In this document: positions 22,726 to 35,850 of the stretch, piece after piece
Layout of the letters: each line of letters starts with the position of its first letter
Numbering within the stretch: the first letter of the stretch is position 1
Source of the DNA: Colletes latitarsis
Taxonomy: Eukaryota > Arthropoda > Insecta > Hymenoptera > Colletidae
Direction: 5' to 3'
Assembly (NCBI RefSeq): GCF_051014445.1
Contig: NW_027488369.1
Location: 13,162,001-13,226,000, forward strand
DNA length: 64,000 bases
The notes under the pieces: generated by a model
The model's input: only the letters and a program-made list of their open reading frames with translations
The model's database searches: none
What the model was told of the DNA's origin: nothing
Program-made: the position numbers and the translations under genes

Positions 22726-24704
22726 TTGGCCAGATCCTGGCCTTTTTCTGGTTTGGATCACGTAGTAAAGTGGTACCACACTGAAACAGTCAATACAAGC
22801 TGGTTCCGATTAGTATTTTAGAGGATAACGCTGGTTATGTCTGGGTTAGTTCTGGAATTTGAAATCATCTGGCTCATACATTCGCGTTTTTCGCATACTT
22901 GTTGGCCAGATCCTGGGCTTTTTCTGGTTTGGATCACGTAGTATTGTGGTACCAGACCGAAACAGTCAATTAAACCTGATTGCGATTAATATTTTAGAGG
23001 ATAACGCCAGTTATGTCACGGTTAGGTCTGGGATTTGCCCTCATCTGCCCCGTACTTTCGCACTTTTCGCATACTTGTTGGCCAGATCCTGGGCATCTTC
23101 TGGTTTGGGTCACGTAGTGATGTGGTACCACACTGTCAATTAAAGCTGGTTCTGCTTAGTATTTTAGAGGATAACGCTGGTTATGCCTGGGATAGTTCTG
23201 GTATTTGCAATCATCTGGCTCATACTTTCGCGTTTTTCGCATTCTTGTTGGCCAGATCCTGGGTTTTTTCTGGTATGGATCCCGTAGTAATGAGGTTCCA
23301 CACCGAAACAGTCAATTAAACAGGTTGCGATTAATATTTTAGAGGATAACGCCGGTTATGTCTCGGGTAGGTCTGGGATTTGTCATCATCAGGCTCGTAC
23401 TTTCGCGTTTATCGCATACTTGTTGGCCAGATCCTGGCCTTTTTCTGGTTTGGATCACGTAGTAACGCGGTACCACACCGGAACAGTCAATTACACCTGG
23501 TTACGATTACTATTTTGGAGGATAACGTCGGCTATGTCTGGGTTTGGTCTGGTATTTGCCCTCATCTGGCTCGTATTTTCGCGTTTTTCGCATTGTTGTT
23601 GGTCAGATCCTGGGTTTTTTCTGGTTTGGATCACGTAGTATTGTGGTACCAGACAGAAACAGTCAATTAAACCTGATTGCGATTAATATTTTAGAGGATA
23701 ACGCCAGTTATGTCTCGGTTAGGTCTGGCATTTGTCCTCATCTGGCTCGTACTATCGCACTTTTCGCATACTTGTTGGCCAGATCCTGGGCTATTTGTTG
23801 TTTGGATTTCGTAGTAATGTGGTACCACACTGTCAATAAAAGCTGGTTCCGCTTAGTATTTTAGAGGATAACGCTGGTTATGCCTGGGTTAGTTCTGGTA
23901 TTTGCAATCATCTGGCTCATACTTTCGCGTTTTTCGCATACTTGTTGGCCAGATCCTGGTTTTTTTCTGTTTTGGATCCCGTAGTAATTAGGTTCCACAC
24001 CGAAACAGTCAAATAAACTGGTTGCGATTAATATTTTAGAGGATAACGCCGGTTATGTCTCGGGTAGGTCTGGGATATGTCCTCATCTGGCTCGTACTTT
24101 CGCGTTTATCGCATACTTGTTGGCCAGATCCTGGCCTTTTTCTGGTTTGGATCACGTAGTAAAGTGGTACCACACTGAAACAGTCAATACAAGCTGGTTC
24201 CGATTAGTATTTTAGAGGATAACGCTGGTTATGTCTGGGTTAGTTCTGGAATTTGAAATCATCTGGCTCATACATTCGCGTTTTTCGCATACTTGTTGGC
24301 CAGATCCTGGCCTTTTTCTGGTTTGGATCACGTAGTAACGCGGTACCACACCGGAACAGTCAATTACACCTGGTTACGATTACTATTTTGGAGGATAACG
24401 TCGGCTATGTCTGGGTTTGGTCTGGTATTTGCCCTCATCTGGCTCGTATTTTCGCGTTTTTCGCATTGTTGTTGGTCAGATCCTGGGTTTTTACTGGTTT
24501 GGATCTCGTAGTAATGTGGTACCACGCCGAAACAGTCAATTAAACCTGGTTGCGCTAATATTTTAGAGGATAACGCCGGTTATGTCACGGTTAGGTCTGG
24601 CATTTGTCCTCATCTGTCTCATACTTTCGCGTTTTTCGCATACTTGTTGGCCAGATCCTGGCCTTTTTCTGGTTTGGTTCACGTAGTAACGCGGTACCAC
24701 ACCG
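22726..24704 (+). repeat. Satellite monomers with 873-bp and 1,394-bp internal copies
   Basis: The segment around 23,430-23,630 recurs at 24,303-24,503 (offset 873, five monomers; marker 'ttacacctggttacg'). The segment near 22,700-22,920 recurs at 24,094-24,314 (offset 1,394, eight monomers; marker 'ctggaatttgaaatc'). The two offsets overlap in one stretch, so at least two separate duplication or exchange events are superimposed. Confidence 0.82.
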
Positions 24705-26056
24705 GAACAGTCAATTAAACCTGGTTGCGATTACTATTTTGGAGGATAACGTCGGCTATGTCTGGGTTTGGTCTGGTATTTGCCCTCATCTGGCTCGTAT
24801 TTTCGCGTTTTTCGCATTGTTGTTGGTCAGATCCTGGGTTTTTTCTGGTTTGGATCTCGTAGTAATGTGGTACCAGACCGAAACAGTCAATTAAACCTAG
24901 TTGCGATTAATATTTTAGAGGATAACGCCGGTTATGTCACGGTTAGGTCTGGCATTTGTCCTCATCTGGCTCATACATTCGCGTTTTTCGCATACTTGTT
25001 GGCCAGATCCTGGGCTTTTTCTTGTTTGGATCACGTAGTAATGTGGTACTACACTGTCAATAAAAGCTGGTTCCGCTTAGTACTTTAGAGGATAACGCTG
25101 GTTATGCCTGAGTTAGTTCTGGTATTTGCAATCATCTGGCTCATACTTTCGCGTTTTTCGCATACTTGTTGACCAGATCCTGGGTTTTTTCTGGTTTGGA
25201 TCCCGTAGTAATGTGGTAGCTCACCGAAACAGTCAATTAAACCTGGTTGCGATTAATATTTTAGAGGATAACGCTGGTTATGCCTGGGTTAGTTCTGGTG
25301 TTTGCAATCATCTGGCTCATACTTTCGCGTTTTTCGCATTCTTGTTGGCCAGATCCTGGGTTTTTTCTGGTTTCGATCCCGTAGTAATGAGGTTCCACAC
25401 CGAAACAGTCAATTAAACAGGTTGCGATTAATATTTTAGAGGATACCGCCGGTTATGTCTCGGGTAGGTTTGGGATATGTCCTCATCTGGCTCGTACTTT
25501 CGCGTTTATCGCATACTTGTTGGCCAGATCCTGGCCTTTTTCTGGTTTGGATCACGTAGTAAAGTGGTACCACACTGAAACAGTCAATAGAAGCTGGTTC
25601 CGATTAGTATTTTAGAGGATAACGTTGGTTATGTCTGGATTAGCTCTTGTATTTGCAATCATCTGGCTCATACATTCGCGTTTTTCGCATACTTGTTGGC
25701 CAGATCCTGGGCTTTTTCTGGTTTGGATCACGTAGTATTGTGGTACCAGACCGAAACAGTCAATTAAACCTGTATGCGATTAATATTTTAGAGGATAACG
25801 CCAGTTATGTCACGGTTAGGTCTGGGATTTGCCCTCATCTGCCCCGTACTTTCGCACTTTTCGCATACTTGTTGGCCAGATCCTGGGCTTCTTCTGGTTT
25901 GGGTCACGTAGTGATGTGGTACCACACTGTCAATTAAAGCTGGTTCTGCTTAGTATTTTAGAGGATAACGCTGGTTATGCCTGGGTTAGTTCTGGTATTT
26001 GCAATCATCTGGCTCATACTTTCGCGTTTTTCGCATACTTGTTGGCCAGATCCTGG
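24705..26056 (+). repeat. Long-range duplicated block, copy 1 (pairs with 35,851-37,202)
   Basis: About 1.35 kb matching at a constant offset of 11,146 bp (about 64 monomers). Shared markers are 'gtcggctatgtctggg', 'tggtaccagaccgaaac', 'ttaaacctagttgcg', 'tctggtgtttgc' and 'taacgttggttatg'. A private difference here is 'tggtagctcaccgaaac' near 25,217, against the usual 'tggtaccacaccgaaac' in the other copy. Confidence 0.9.
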
Positions 26057-26384
26057 CCTTTTTCTGGTTTGGATCCCGTAGTAATATGGTTCCACACCGA
26101 AACAGTCAATTAAACCTGGTTGCGATTAATATTTTAGAGGATAACGCCGGTTATGTCTCGGTTAGGTCTGGCATTTGTCCTCATCTGGCTCGTACTATCG
26201 CACTTTTCGCATACTTGTTGGCCAGATCCTGGGCTTTTTGTTGTTTGGATCACGTAGTAATGTGGTTCCACACTGTCAATAAAAGCTGGTTCCGCTTAGT
26301 ATTTTAGAGGATAAAGCTGGTTATGCCTGGGTTAGTTCTGGTATTTGCAATCATCTGGCTCATACTTTCGCGTTTATCGCATAC

Positions 26385-27433
26385 TTGATGGCCAGATCCT
26401 GGTTTTTTTCTGTATTGGATCCCGTAGTAATTAGGTTCCACACCGAAACAGTCAAATAAACTGGTTGCGATTAATATTTTAGAGGATAACGCCGGTTATG
26501 TCTCGGGTAGGTCTGGGATTTGTCATCATCAGGCTCGTACTTTCGCGTTTATCGCATACTTGTTGACCAGATCCTGGCCTTTTTCTGGTTTGGATCCCGT
26601 AGTAATATGGTTCCACACCGAAACAGTCAATTAAACCTGGTTGCGATTAATATTTTAGAGGATAACGCCGGTTATGTCTCGGTTAGGTCTGGCATTTGTC
26701 CTCATCTGGCTCGTACTATCGCACTTTTCGCATACTTGTTGGCCAGATCCTGGGCTTTTTGTTGTTTGGATCACGTAGTAATGTGGTACCACACTGTCAA
26801 TAAAAGCTGGTTCCGCTTAGTATTTTAGAGGATAACGCTGGTTATGCCTGGGTTAGTTCTTGTATTTGCAATCATCTGGCTCATACATTCGCGTTTTTCG
26901 CATTGTTGTTGGTCAGATCCTGGGTTTTTTCTGGTTTGGATCTCGTTTTAATGTGGTACCACGCCGAAACAGTCAATTAAACCTGGTTGCGAATAATATT
27001 TTGGAGGATAACGCCGGTTATGTCACGGTTAGGTCTGGCATTTGTCCTCATCTGGCTCATACTTTCTCGTTTTTCGCATACTTGTTGGCCAGATCCTGGC
27101 CTTTTTCTGGTTTGGATCACGTAGTAACGCGGTACCACACCGGAACAGTCAATTAAACCTGGTTGCGATTACTATTTTGGAGGATAACGTCGGCTATGTC
27201 TGGGTTTGGTCTGGTATTTGCCCTCATCTGGCTCGTATTTTCGCGTTTTTCGCATTGTTGTTGGTCAGATCCTGGGTTTTTTCTGGTTTGGATCTCGTAG
27301 TAATGTGGTACCAGACCGAAACAGTCAATTAAACCTAGTTGCGATTAATATTTTAGAGGATAACGCCGGTTATGTCACGGTTAGGTCTGGCATTTGTCCT
27401 CATCTGGCTCATACTTTCGCGTTTTTCGCATAC
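26385..27433 (+). repeat. 1,049-bp hexamer tandem duplication, copy 1
   Basis: Six monomers followed at once by a near-identical second copy. The block begins at 'cttgatggccagatcct' (normally 'cttgttggccag') with 'ggtttttttctgtattgg', and the same variants begin copy 2 at 27,434. Differences between copies are very few, for example 'gcgaataatattttgg' near 26,990 against 'gcgattactattttgg' near 28,039, and 'cagatcctggg' against 'cagaacctggg'. Confidence 0.95.
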
Positions 27434-28482
27434 TTGATGGCCAGATCCTGGTTTTTTTCTGTATTGGATCCCGTAGTAATTAGGTTCCACACCGAAACAG
27501 TCAAATAAACTGGTTGCGATTAATATTTTAGAGGATAACGCCGGTTATGTCTCGGGTAGGTCTGGGATTTGTCATCATCAGGCTCGTACTTTCGCGTTTA
27601 TCGCATACTTGTTGACCAGATCCTGGCCTTTTTCTGGTTTGGATCCCGTAGTAATATGGTTCCACACCGAAACAGTCAATTAAACCTGGTTGCGATTAAT
27701 ATTTTAGAGGATAACGCCGGTTATGTCTCGGTTAGGTCTGGCATTTGTCCTCATCTGGCTCGTACTATCGCACTTTTCGCATACTTGTTGGCCAGATCCT
27801 GGGCTTTTTGTTGTTTGGATCACGTAGTAATGTGGTACCACACTGTCAATAAAAGCTGGTTCCGCTTAGTATTTTAGAGGATAACGCTGGTTATGCCTGG
27901 GTTAGTTCTTGTATTTGCAATCATCTGGCTCATACATTCGCGTTTTTCGCATTGTTGTTGGTCAGAACCTGGGTTTTTTCTGGTTTGGATCTCGTTTTAA
28001 TGTGGTACCACGCCGAAACAGTCAATTAAACCTGGTTGCGATTACTATTTTGGAGGATAACGCCGGTTATGTCACGGTTAGGTCTGGCATTTGTCCTCAT
28101 CTGGCTCATACTTTCTCGTTTTTCGCATACTTGTTGGCCAGATCCTGGCCTTTTTCTGGTTTGGATCACGTAGTAACGCGGTACCACACCGGAACAGTCA
28201 ATTAAACCTGGTTGCGATTACTATTTTGGAGGATAACGTCGGCTATGTCTGGGTTTGGTCTGGTATTTGCCCTCATCTGGCTCGTATTTTCGCGTTTTTC
28301 GCATTGTTGTTGGTCAGATCCTGGGTTTTTTCTGGTTTGGATCTCGTAGTAATGTGGTACCAGACCGAAACAGTCAATTAAACCTAGTTGCGATTAATAT
28401 TTTAGAGGATAACGCCGGTTATGTCACGGTTAGGTCTGGCATTTGTCCTCATCTGGCTCATACTTTCGCGTTTTTCGCATAC
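27434..28482 (+). repeat. 1,049-bp hexamer tandem duplication, copy 2
   Basis: Second copy of 26,385-27,433 at exactly 1,049 bp. The match ends where the sequence reverts to 'cttgttggccag', so the 't' to 'a' change fixes the breakpoint to within a few bases. This is one of the most recent events in the window, judged by how few differences separate the copies. Confidence 0.95.
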
Positions 28483-29700
28483 TTGTTGGCCAGATCCTGG
28501 GTTTTTTCTGTTTTGGATCCCGTAGTAATGAGGTTCCACACCGAAACAGTCAATTAAACTGGTTGCGATTAATATTTTAGAGGATAACGCCGGTTATGTC
28601 TGGGTTTGGTCTGGTATTTGCAATCATCTGGCTCATACTTTCGCGTTTTTCGCATACTTGTTGGCCAGATCCTGGGTTTTTTCTGCTTTGGATCCCGTAG
28701 TAATGAGGTTCCACACCGAAACAGTCAATTAAACTGGTTGCGATTAATACTTTAGAGGATAACGCCAGTTATGTCTCGGTTAGGTCTGGGATTTGCCCTC
28801 ATCTGCCTCTTACAATCGCATTTTTCGCATACTTGTTGGCCAGATCCTGGGCTTTTTCTTGTTTGGATCACGTAGTAATGTGGTACCACACTGTCAATAA
28901 GAGCTGGTTCCGCTTAGTATTTTAGAGGATAACGCCGGTTATCTCTGGGTTAGGTCTGATATTTGCCCTCATCTGGCACGTACTTTCGCATTATTCGCAT
29001 ACTTGTTGACCAGATCCTAGGCTTTTTCTGGTTTGGATCACGTAGTAATGTGGTACCACACTGTCCATAAAAGCTGGTTCCGATTAATAGTTTAGAGGAT
29101 AACGCCGGTTATGGCTGGGTTAGGTCTGGTATTTGCCCTCATCTGGCACGTACTTTCGCATTATTCGCATACTTGTTGACCAGATCCTGGGTTTTTTCTG
29201 TTTTGGATCCCGTAGTAATGGGAGTCCACACCGAAACAATCAATTAAACTGGTTGCGATTAATATTTTAGAGGATAACGCCGGTTATGTCTGGGTTAGGT
29301 CTGGTATTTGCAATCATCTGTCTCATACTTTCGCGTTTTTCGCATACTTGTTGGCCAGATCCTGGGCTTTTTCTGGTTTGGATCACGTAGTAATGTGGTA
29401 CCACACTGTCAATAAAAGCTGGTTCCGATTAATAGTTTAGAGGATAACGCCGGTTATGCCTGGGTTAGGTCTGGTATTTGCCCTCATCTGGCACGTACTT
29501 TCGCATTATTCGCATACTTGTTGACCAGATCCTGGCCTTTCTCTGGTTTGGCTCACGTAGTAACGCGGTACCACACCGAAACAGTCAATTAAACCTGGTT
29601 GCGATTACTATTTTGGAGGATAACGTCGGTTATGTCTGGGTTTGGTCTGGTATTTGCAATCATCTGGCTCATACTTTCGCGTTTTTCGCATACTTGTTGG
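28450..29700 (+). repeat. Large duplicated region, copy 1, part 1
   Basis: Matches 42,405-43,655 at an offset of 13,955 bp (about 80 monomers). Shared markers include 'gttatctctgggttagg', 'actgtccataaaagc', 'gtagtaatgggagtcc' and 'ctttctctggtttggctc'. It is the first part of a region of about 6.3 kb that occurs again from about 42.4 to 50.3 kb with monomers gained or lost. Confidence 0.9.
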
Positions 29701-30838
29701 CCAGATCCAGGGTTTTTTCTGTTTTGGATCCCGTAGTACAGAGGTTCCACACCGAAACAGTCAATTAAACTGGCTGCGATTAATATTTTAGAGGATAACG
29801 CTGGTTATGCCTGGGTTAGTTATGGTATTTGCAATCATCTGGCTCATACTTTCGCGTTTTTCGCATACTTGTTGGCCAGATCCTGGGTTTTCTCTGTTTT
29901 GGATCCCGTAGTAATGGGAGTCCACACCGAAACAGTCAATTAAACTGGTTGCGATTAATATTTTAGAGGATAACGCCGGTTATGTCTGGGTTAGGTCTGA
30001 TATTTGCCCTCATCTGGCACGTACTTTCGCATTATTCGCATACTTCTTGACCAGATCCTAGGCTTTTTCTGGTTTGGATCACGTAGTAATGTGGTACCAC
30101 ACTGTCAATAAAAGCTGGTTCCGATTAATAGTTTAGAGGATAACGCCGGTTATGGCTGGGTTAGGTCTGGTATTTGCCCTCATCTGGCTCGTACTTTCGC
30201 GTTTTTCGCATTGTTGTTGGTCAGATCCTGGGTTTTTTTCTGGTTTGGATCTCGTATTAAAGTGGTACCACACCGAAACAGTCAATTAAACCTGGTTGCG
30301 ATTAATATTTTAGAGGATAACGCCGGTTATGTCTCGGTTAGGTCTGGGATTTGCCCTCATCTGCCTCTTACAATCGCACTTTTCGCATACTTGTTGGCCA
30401 GATCCTGGGCTTTTTCTGGTTTGGATCACGTAGTAATGTGGTACCACACTGTCAATAAAAGCTGGTGCCGATTAATGGATTAGAGGATAACGCCGGTTAT
30501 GCCTGGGTTAGGTCTGGTATTTGCAATCATCTGACACATACTTTCGCGTTTTTCGCATACTTGTTGGCCAGATCCTGGCTTTTTTCTGTTTTGGATCCCG
30601 TAGTAATGAGGTACCACACCGAAACAGTCAATTAAACCTGGTTGCGATTAATATTTTAGTGGATAACGCCGGTTACGTCTCGGTTAGGTCTGGCATTTGT
30701 CCTCATCTGGCTCGTACTTTCGCGTTTTTCGCATACTTATTGGTCAGTTCCTGGCCTTTTTCTGCTTTGGATCCCGTAGTAATGAGAGTCCACACCGAAA
30801 CAGTCAATTAAACTGGTTGCGATTAATACTTTAGACGA
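29701..30838 (+). repeat. Large duplicated region, copy 1, part 2
   Basis: From about 29,890 to 30,530 it matches 44,015-44,655 at an offset of 14,125 bp, including the extra T in 'ctgggtttttttctgg' and 'gatctcgtattaaagtgg'. From about 30,525 on, the offset jumps to 14,651, showing that the other copy has three extra monomers (526 bp) at this point. Confidence 0.87.
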
Positions 30839-32411
30839 TAACGCCGGTTATGTCTGGGTTAGGTCTGGTATTTGCCCTCATCTGGCACGTACTTTCGCAT
30901 AATTCGCATACTTGTTGGCCAGATCCTGCCCTTTTTCTGGTTTGGATCACGTAGTAACGCGGTACCATACCGAAACAGTCAATTAAACCTGGTTGCGATT
31001 ACTATTTTGGAGGATAACGTCGGTTATGTCTGGGTTTGGTCTGGTATTTGCCCTCATCTGGCTCGTACTTTCGCGTTTTTCGCATTGTTGTTTGTCAGAT
31101 CCTGGGTTTTTTCTGGTTTGGATCCCGTAGTAATGTGGTACCACACCGAAACAGTCAATTAAACCTGGTTGCGATTAATATTTTAGAGGATAACGCCGGT
31201 TATGTCACGGTTAGGTCTGGCATTTGTCCTCATCTGGCTCATACTTTCGCGTTTATCGCATACTTGTTGGCCAGATCCAGGCCTTTTTCTGGTTTGGATC
31301 ACGTAGTAATGTGGTACCACACTGGAACAGTCAATAGAAGCTGGTTCCGATTAGTATTTTAGAGGATAACGCTGGTTATGTCTGGGTCAGTTCTTGTATT
31401 TGCAATCATCTGGCTCATACATTCGCCTTTTTCGCATACTTGTTGGCCAGAACCTGGGCTTTTTCTGGTTTGGATCACGTAGTAATGTGGTACCACACTG
31501 TCAATAAAAGCTGGTTCGGATTAATAGTTTAGAGGATAACGCCGGTTATGTCTGGGTTAGGTCTGGTATTTGCCCTCATCTGGCTCGTACTTTCGCATTT
31601 TTCGCATTGTTGTTGGCCAGAACCTGTCCTTTTTCAGGTTTGGATCACGTAGTAACGCGGCACCACACCGAAACAGTCAATTAAACCTGGTTCGGATTAA
31701 TATTTTAGAGGATACGCCGGTTATGTCTCGGTTAGGTCTGGGATTTGCCCTGATCTGGCTCGTACTTTCGCATTTTTCGCATACTTGTTGGCCAGATCCT
31801 GGCCTTTTTCTGGATTGGATCACGTAGTAATGCGGTACCACACCGAAACAGTCAATTAAACTGGTTGCGATAAATATTTTAGAGGATAACGCCGGTTATG
31901 TCTCGGTTAGGTCTGGGATCTGCCCTCATCTGCCTCTTACAATCGCACTTTTCGCATACTTGTTGGCCAGATCCTGGGCTTTTTCTTGTTTGGATCACGT
32001 AGTAGTGTGGTACCACACTGTCAATAAAAGCTGGTTCCGCTTAGTATTCTAGAGGATAACGCTGGTTATGCCTGTGTTAGTTCTGGTATTTGCAATCATC
32101 TGGCCCATACTTTCGCGTTTTCCGCATACTTATTGGCCAGATCCTGGGTTTTTTCTGGTTTGCATCACGTAGTATTGTGGTTCCACACCAAACAGTCAAT
32201 TGAACCTGGTTGCGATTAATATTTTAGAGGATAACGCCGGTTATGTCTGGGTCAGGTCTGGGATTTGTCCTCATCTGGCACGTACTTTCGCATTATTCGC
32301 ATACTAGTTGGCCAGATCCTGGCCTTTTTCTGGTTTGGATCACGTAGTAACGCGGTACCACACCGGAACAGTCAATTAAACCTGGTTGCGATTACTATTT
32401 TGGAGGATAAC
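30839..32411 (+). repeat. 9-monomer block, first of three copies
   Basis: About 1,573 bp present also at 45,490-47,062 and 50,903-52,475. All three copies share private changes: 'cgcataattcgc', 'cctgcccttttt', the 1-bp deletion 'gaggatacgccgg', 'ctttttcaggtttgg', 'agtattctagagg', the lost G in 'cacaccaaacagtcaattga' and 'catactagttggcc'. These mutations must predate the duplications. Confidence 0.94.
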
Positions 32412-33177
32412 GCCGGTTATGTCACGGTTAGGTCTGGCATTTGTCCTCATCTGGCTCATACTTTCGCGTTTTTCGCATAGTTGTTGGCCAGATCCTGGGT
32501 TTTTTCTGTTTTGGATCACGTAGTAACGCGGTACCACACCGAAACAGTCAATTAAACCTGGTTGCGATTACTATTTTGGAGGATAACGTCTGTTATGTCT
32601 CGGTTAGGTCTGGGATTTGCCCTCATCTGGCTCGTACTTTCGCATTTTTCGCATACTTGTTGGCCAGATCCTGGCCTTTTTCTGGATTGGAACACGTAGT
32701 AGTGCGGTACCACACCGAAACAGTCAATTAAACTGGTTGCGATAAATATTTTAGAGGATAACGCCGGTTATGTCTGGGTTAGGTCTGGTATTTGCCCTCA
32801 TCTGGCTCGTATTTTCGCGTCTTTCGCATACTTGTTGGCCAGATCCTGGCCTTTTTCTGGTTTGGATCCCGTAGTAATGATAGTCCACACGGAAACAGTC
32901 AATTAAACTGGTTGCGATTAATATTTTAGAGGATAACGGCGGTTATGTCTGGGTTAGGCCTGGTATTTGCCCTCATCTGGCATGTACTTTCGCATTATTC
33001 GCATACTTGTTGGCCAGATCCTGGCCTTTTTCTGGATGGGATCACGTAGTAACGCGGTACCACACCGAAACAGTCAATGAAACCTGGTTGCGATTACTAT
33101 TTTGGAGGATAACGTCGGTTATGTCTCGGTTAGGTCTGGGATTTGCCCACATCTGTCTCTTACAATCGCACTTTTGG
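32412..33177 (+). repeat. Large duplicated region, copy 1, part 3
   Basis: Continues at the 14,651-bp offset to about 33,125 (partner 47,063-47,776). Shared markers are 'cgtctttcgcatac', 'gataacggcggttatg', 'gttaggcctgg' and 'tctggatgggatcac'. The partner then has one additional monomer (176 bp) before the match resumes. Confidence 0.87.
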
Positions 33178-34156
33178 CATACTTGTTGGCCAGATCCTGG
33201 CCTTTTTCTGGATTGGATCACGTAGTAATGCGGTACCACACCGAAACAATCAATTAAACTGGATGCGATAAATATTTTAGAGGATAACGCCGGTTATGTC
33301 TCGGTTAGGTCTGGGATTTGCCCACATCTGTCTCTTACAATCGCACTTTTGGCATACTTGTTGGCCAGATCCTGGGCTTTTTCTTGTTCGGATCACGTAG
33401 TAGTGTGGTACCACACTGTCAATAAAAGCTGGTTCCGCTTAGTATTTTAGAGGATAACGCTGGTTATGCCTGGGTTAGTTCTGGTATTTGCAATCATCTG
33501 GCTCATACTTTCGCGTTTTTCGCATACTTGTTGGCCAGATCCTGGGTTTTTTCTGTTTTGGATCCCGTAGTAATGAGAGTCCACACCGAAGCAGTCAATT
33601 AAACTGGTTGCGATTAATATTTTAGAGGATAACGCCGGTTATGTCTGGGTTAGGTCTGGTATTTGCCCTCATATGGCACGTACTTTCGCATTATTCGCAT
33701 ACTTGTTGACCAGATCCTAGGCTTTTTCTGGTTTGGATCACGTAGTAATGTGGTACCGCACTGTCAATAAAAGCTGGTTCCGATTAATAGTTTAGAGGAT
33801 AACGCCGGTTATGTCTGGGTTAGGTCTGGTATTTGCCCTCATCTGGCACGTACTTTCGCATTATTCGCATACTTGTTGGCCAGATCCTGGCCTTTTTCTG
33901 GTTTGGATCACGTAGTAACGCGGTACCACACCGAAATAGACAATTAAACCTGGTTGCGATTACTATTTTGGAGGATAACTTCGGTTATGTCTGGGTTTGG
34001 TCTGGTATTTGCAATCATCTGGCTCATACTTTCGCGTTTTTCGCATATTTGTTGGCCAGATCCTGGGTTTTTTCTGTTTTGGATCCCGTAGTAATGAGGT
34101 ACCACACCGAAACAGTCAATTAAACCTGGTTGCAATTACTATTTTGGAGGATAACG
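33178..34156 (+). repeat. Large duplicated region, copy 1, part 4
   Basis: Matches 48,005-48,983 at an offset of 14,827 bp. Shared markers are 'gaaacaatcaattaaactgg' followed by 'atgcg', 'cttttggcatac', 'cctcatatggcacg', 'taacttcggttatg' and 'ttgcaattactatt'. The part around 33,919-34,301 is also copied into 39,508-39,890. Confidence 0.89.
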
Positions 34157-34765
34157 ACTGTTATGTTTCGGTTATGTCTGGGATTTGCCCTCATCTGGCT
34201 CGTACTTTCGCATTTTTCGCATACTTGTTGGCCAGATCCTGGCCTTTTTCTGGATTGGAACACGTAGTAATGCGGTACTACACCGAAACAGTCAATTAAA
34301 CTGGTTGCGATAAATATTTTAGACGATAACGCCGGTTATGTCTGGGTTAGGTCTGGTATTTGCCCTCATCTGGCTCGTATTTTCGCGTTTTTCGCATTCT
34401 TGTTGGCCAGATACTGGCCTTTATCTGGTTTGGATCCCGTAGTAATGATAGTCCACACGGAAACAGTCAATTAAACTGGTTGTGATTAATATTTTAGAGG
34501 ATAACGCCGGTTATGTCTGGGTTAGGTCTGGTATTTGCCCTCATCTGGCACGTACTTTCGCATTATTCGCATACTTGTTGGCCAGATCCTGGCCTTTTTC
34601 TGGTTTGGATCACGTAGTAACGCGGTACCACACCGAAACAGTCAATTAAACCTGGTTGCGATTACTATTTTGGAGGATAACGTCGGTTATGTCTGGGTTT
34701 GGTCTGGTATTTGCAATCATCTGGCTCATACTTTCGCGTTTTTCGCATACTTGTTGGCCAGATCC
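34080..34765 (+). repeat. Large duplicated region, copy 1, part 5
   Basis: Matches 49,611-50,296 at an offset of 15,531 bp. Shared markers are 'taacgactgttatgtttcgg', 'gcggtactacaccg', 'tttagacgataacg' and 'ttggccagatactggcc'. Beyond about 34,765 the copies differ ('gggcttttttttgtttgg' against 'gggtttttttctggtttgg'). Confidence 0.88.
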
Positions 34766-35850
34766 TGGGCTTTTTTTTGTTTGGATCACGTAGTAATGTG
34801 GTACCACACTGTCAATAAGAGCTGGTTCCGCTTAGTATTTTAGAGGATAACGCCGGTTATCTCTGGGTTAGGTCTGATATTTGCCCTCATCTGGCACGTA
34901 CTTTCGCATTATTCGCATACTTGTTGACCAGATCCTAGGCTTTTTCTGGTTTGGATCACGTAGTAATGTGGTACCACACTGTCCATAAAAGCTGGTTCCG
35001 ATTAATAGTTTAGAGGATAACGCCGGTTATGTCTGGGTTAGGTCTGGTATTTGCCCTCATCTGGCACGTACTTTCGCATTATTCGCATTCTTGTTGGCCA
35101 GATCCTGGCCTTTTTCTGGTTTGGATCACGTAGTAACGCGGTACCACACCGAAACAGTCAATTAAACCTGGTTGCGATTACTATTTTGGAGGATAACGTC
35201 GGTTATGTCTGGGTTTGGTCTGGTATCTGCAATCATCTGGCTCATACTTTCGCGTTTTTCGCATACTTCTTGGCCAGATCCTGGGTTTTTTTCTGTTTTG
35301 GATCCCGTAGTAATGAGGTACCACACCGAAACAATCAATTAAACCTGGTTGCGATTAATATTTTAGAGGATAACGCCGTTTATGTCTCGGTTAGGTCTGG
35401 GATTTGCCCTCATCTGCCTCTTACAATCGCACTTTTCGCATACTTGTTGGCCAGATCCTGGGCTTTTTCTGGTTTGGATCACGTAGTAATGTGGTACCAC
35501 ACTGTCAATAAAAGCTGGTTCCGATTAATAGTTTAGAGGATAACGCCGGTTATGCCTGGGTTAGGTCTGGTATTTGCCCTCATCTGGCACGTACTATCGC
35601 ATTATACGCATACTTGTTGACCAGATCCTGGCCTTTCTCTAGTTTGGCTCACGTAGTAACGCGGTACCACACCGAAACAGTCAATTAAACCTGGTTGCGA
35701 TTACTATTTTGGAGGATAACGTCGGTTATGTCTGGGTTTGGTCTGGTATTTGCAATCATCTGGCTCATACTTTCGCGTTTTTCGCATACTTGTTGGCCAG
35801 ATCCAGGGTTTTTTCTGCTTTGGATCCCGTAGTAATGAGGTTCCACACCG
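34766..35850 (+). repeat. Satellite monomers right of the first large copy
   Basis: Six units. The segment 34,800-35,010 repeats 28,880-29,090 ('gttatctctgggttagg', 'ctgtccataaaagc'). The segment 35,560-35,800 resembles 29,450-29,690 but with 'ctctagtttggctc'. It is a rearranged echo of the 28.9-29.7 kb region. No other element is seen. Confidence 0.8.

Noticed and set aside
35051..35536. The longest open frame (161 codons) and the many 85-155-codon frames as genes
   Set aside because: They repeat with the satellite unit, most start with TTG (for example TTG-CAA-TCA-TCT or TTG-CCC-TCA-TCT) and not ATG, they change frame each monomer, and they stop at the same linker TAA. No recognisable domain, splice structure or regulatory context was seen.
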